The translations under genes were made by a program, and so were the position numbers. The notes beneath the pieces were generated by a model. It saw only the letters and a list, made by a program, of their open reading frames with translations, ran no database searches and was not told the origin of the DNA. DNA of 64,000 nucleotides from positions 1 through 64,000 of the forward strand of contig NZ_PABT01000009.1 in NCBI RefSeq assembly GCF_002699205.1, written 5' to 3'. Origin of the DNA: Allomuricauda sp. (GTDB lineage Bacteria; Bacteroidota; Bacteroidia; Flavobacteriales; Flavobacteriaceae). Positions 63,657-64,000 of the stretch are shown in pieces. Numbering within the stretch: position 1 is the first letter of the stretch; the number at the start of each line of letters is the position of its first letter.

Positions 63657-64000
63657 CAGCTTTTATTTTGAATTATTAAACTTCTTCCCAATCGCGCTCT
63701 AATCTTTTCAATAATGTCAGCATCTACCCAGTAAATGTCCTGGTTTCTGGTAAAAAACAAATACTGACCATCCTTGGTCACAAAAGGACACAGTTCATGA
63801 AACCCGGTATTGATATCATCTCCCATGTTTACCGCTTTGGTCCAGTTGTCATGTTCATCTTTAAAGCTGATGTACAGATCGCCTTGCCCATAGCCATTGT
63901 CCCTTATCCCACAGAATAGTATATAAGAAGCGTCCGGAGCCACAAAGACATCGGCCTCATAGGCATCGGTGTTGATGGCCTCATCCAAAAGAATGGAGGG
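63656..64000 (-). CDS. PD40/TolB-like beta-propeller protein (3' part only)
   Basis: The frame is open to the window edge, so only the C-terminal 114 or so residues are seen. They show PD40-type blades: EADVFVAPDASYILFCGIRD, LYISFKDEHDNWTKAVNMGD and CPFVTKDGQYLFFTRNQDIY. Such proteins are periplasmic or surface WD40-like propellers. It is translationally coupled to the C45 gene. The N-terminus lies outside the window. Confidence 0.85.
   Translation of the reverse strand, partial: PSILLDEAINTDAYEADVFVAPDASYILFCGIRDNGYGQGDLYISFKDEHDNWTKAVNMGDDINTGFHELCPFVTKDGQYLFFTRNQDIYWVDADIIEKIRARLGRSLIIQNKS

Overview
The window looks like part of the chromosome of a marine member of the Flavobacteriaceae (Bacteroidetes). 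The signs are Bacteroidetes-type conjugation genes (TraE to TraN, BfmA/MobB), a type IX secretion sorting tail, many lipoproteins with a -GCSKDD- style lipobox, an IntDOT-like tyrosine recombinase and moderate to low GC. Genus cannot be fixed from the sequence alone. The left 35.7 kb is mobile and accessory DNA; the right 28 kb looks like resident chromosome rich in secreted hydrolases.

Left region, 1 to 8.4 kb: the window opens on an IS21-like terminus that runs into a large 5'-truncated gene. Next come a DUF4268 protein with a nuclease-like N-terminus and a 1604-residue protein that joins a DEDD exonuclease, a RecQ helicase and a UvrD helicase in one chain. I think these three co-oriented genes are a candidate undescribed genome-defence or DNA-processing system.

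Mobilisation and cargo, 8.5 to 20.8 kb: coupling protein, DUF5712 relaxase and BfmA form a mob operon next to a possible oriT. Two small proteins, a RadC-like protein and SSB follow, then a hairpin-rich 450-nt noncoding stretch beside ssb that could be a single-strand origin or a structured RNA. An IS110-family element sits directly upstream of a short mercury-type operon (ArsR, MerTP fusion, GDCCVxC protein) that has no reductase. An AbiE toxin-antitoxin pair, IS21-type remnants and the integrase complete the block. A degenerate tRNA 3'-end copy beside the integrase is a candidate attachment site.

Transfer apparatus, 21 to 35.7 kb: a secreted polymorphic-toxin-like protein with its Imm74-like immunity gene, a Sel1/T9SS protein and an orphan response regulator lead into traN-M-K-J-I-G-F-E, all on the minus strand. 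A cell-wall amidase, a coupled 22-residue peptide and a frameshifted ATPase close the block. Two 35-nt direct repeats (31/35 identical, IS21-end-like) bracket 19.2 to 35.7 kb. The mob and tra modules lie on opposite sides of the integrase, so I cannot say whether this is one rearranged integrative conjugative element or two.

Right region, 35.7 to 64 kb: five class C beta-lactamase-like serine hydrolases (one frameshifted, one fused to a FISUMP domain), a lone FtsX-type permease, two paralogous leucine-rich-repeat lipoproteins sharing an upstream motif, regulators, an oxidoreductase and a lipocalin. An operon then carries a secreted amidohydrolase, a secreted Nudix-like protein, a serine hydrolase and a DUF4386 membrane protein. 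It is followed by an IPT/RCC1 lipoprotein, a polysaccharide deacetylase, a C45 acyltransferase and the end of a PD40 protein. Most of these act at or outside the inner membrane on peptide, amide or glycan substrates.
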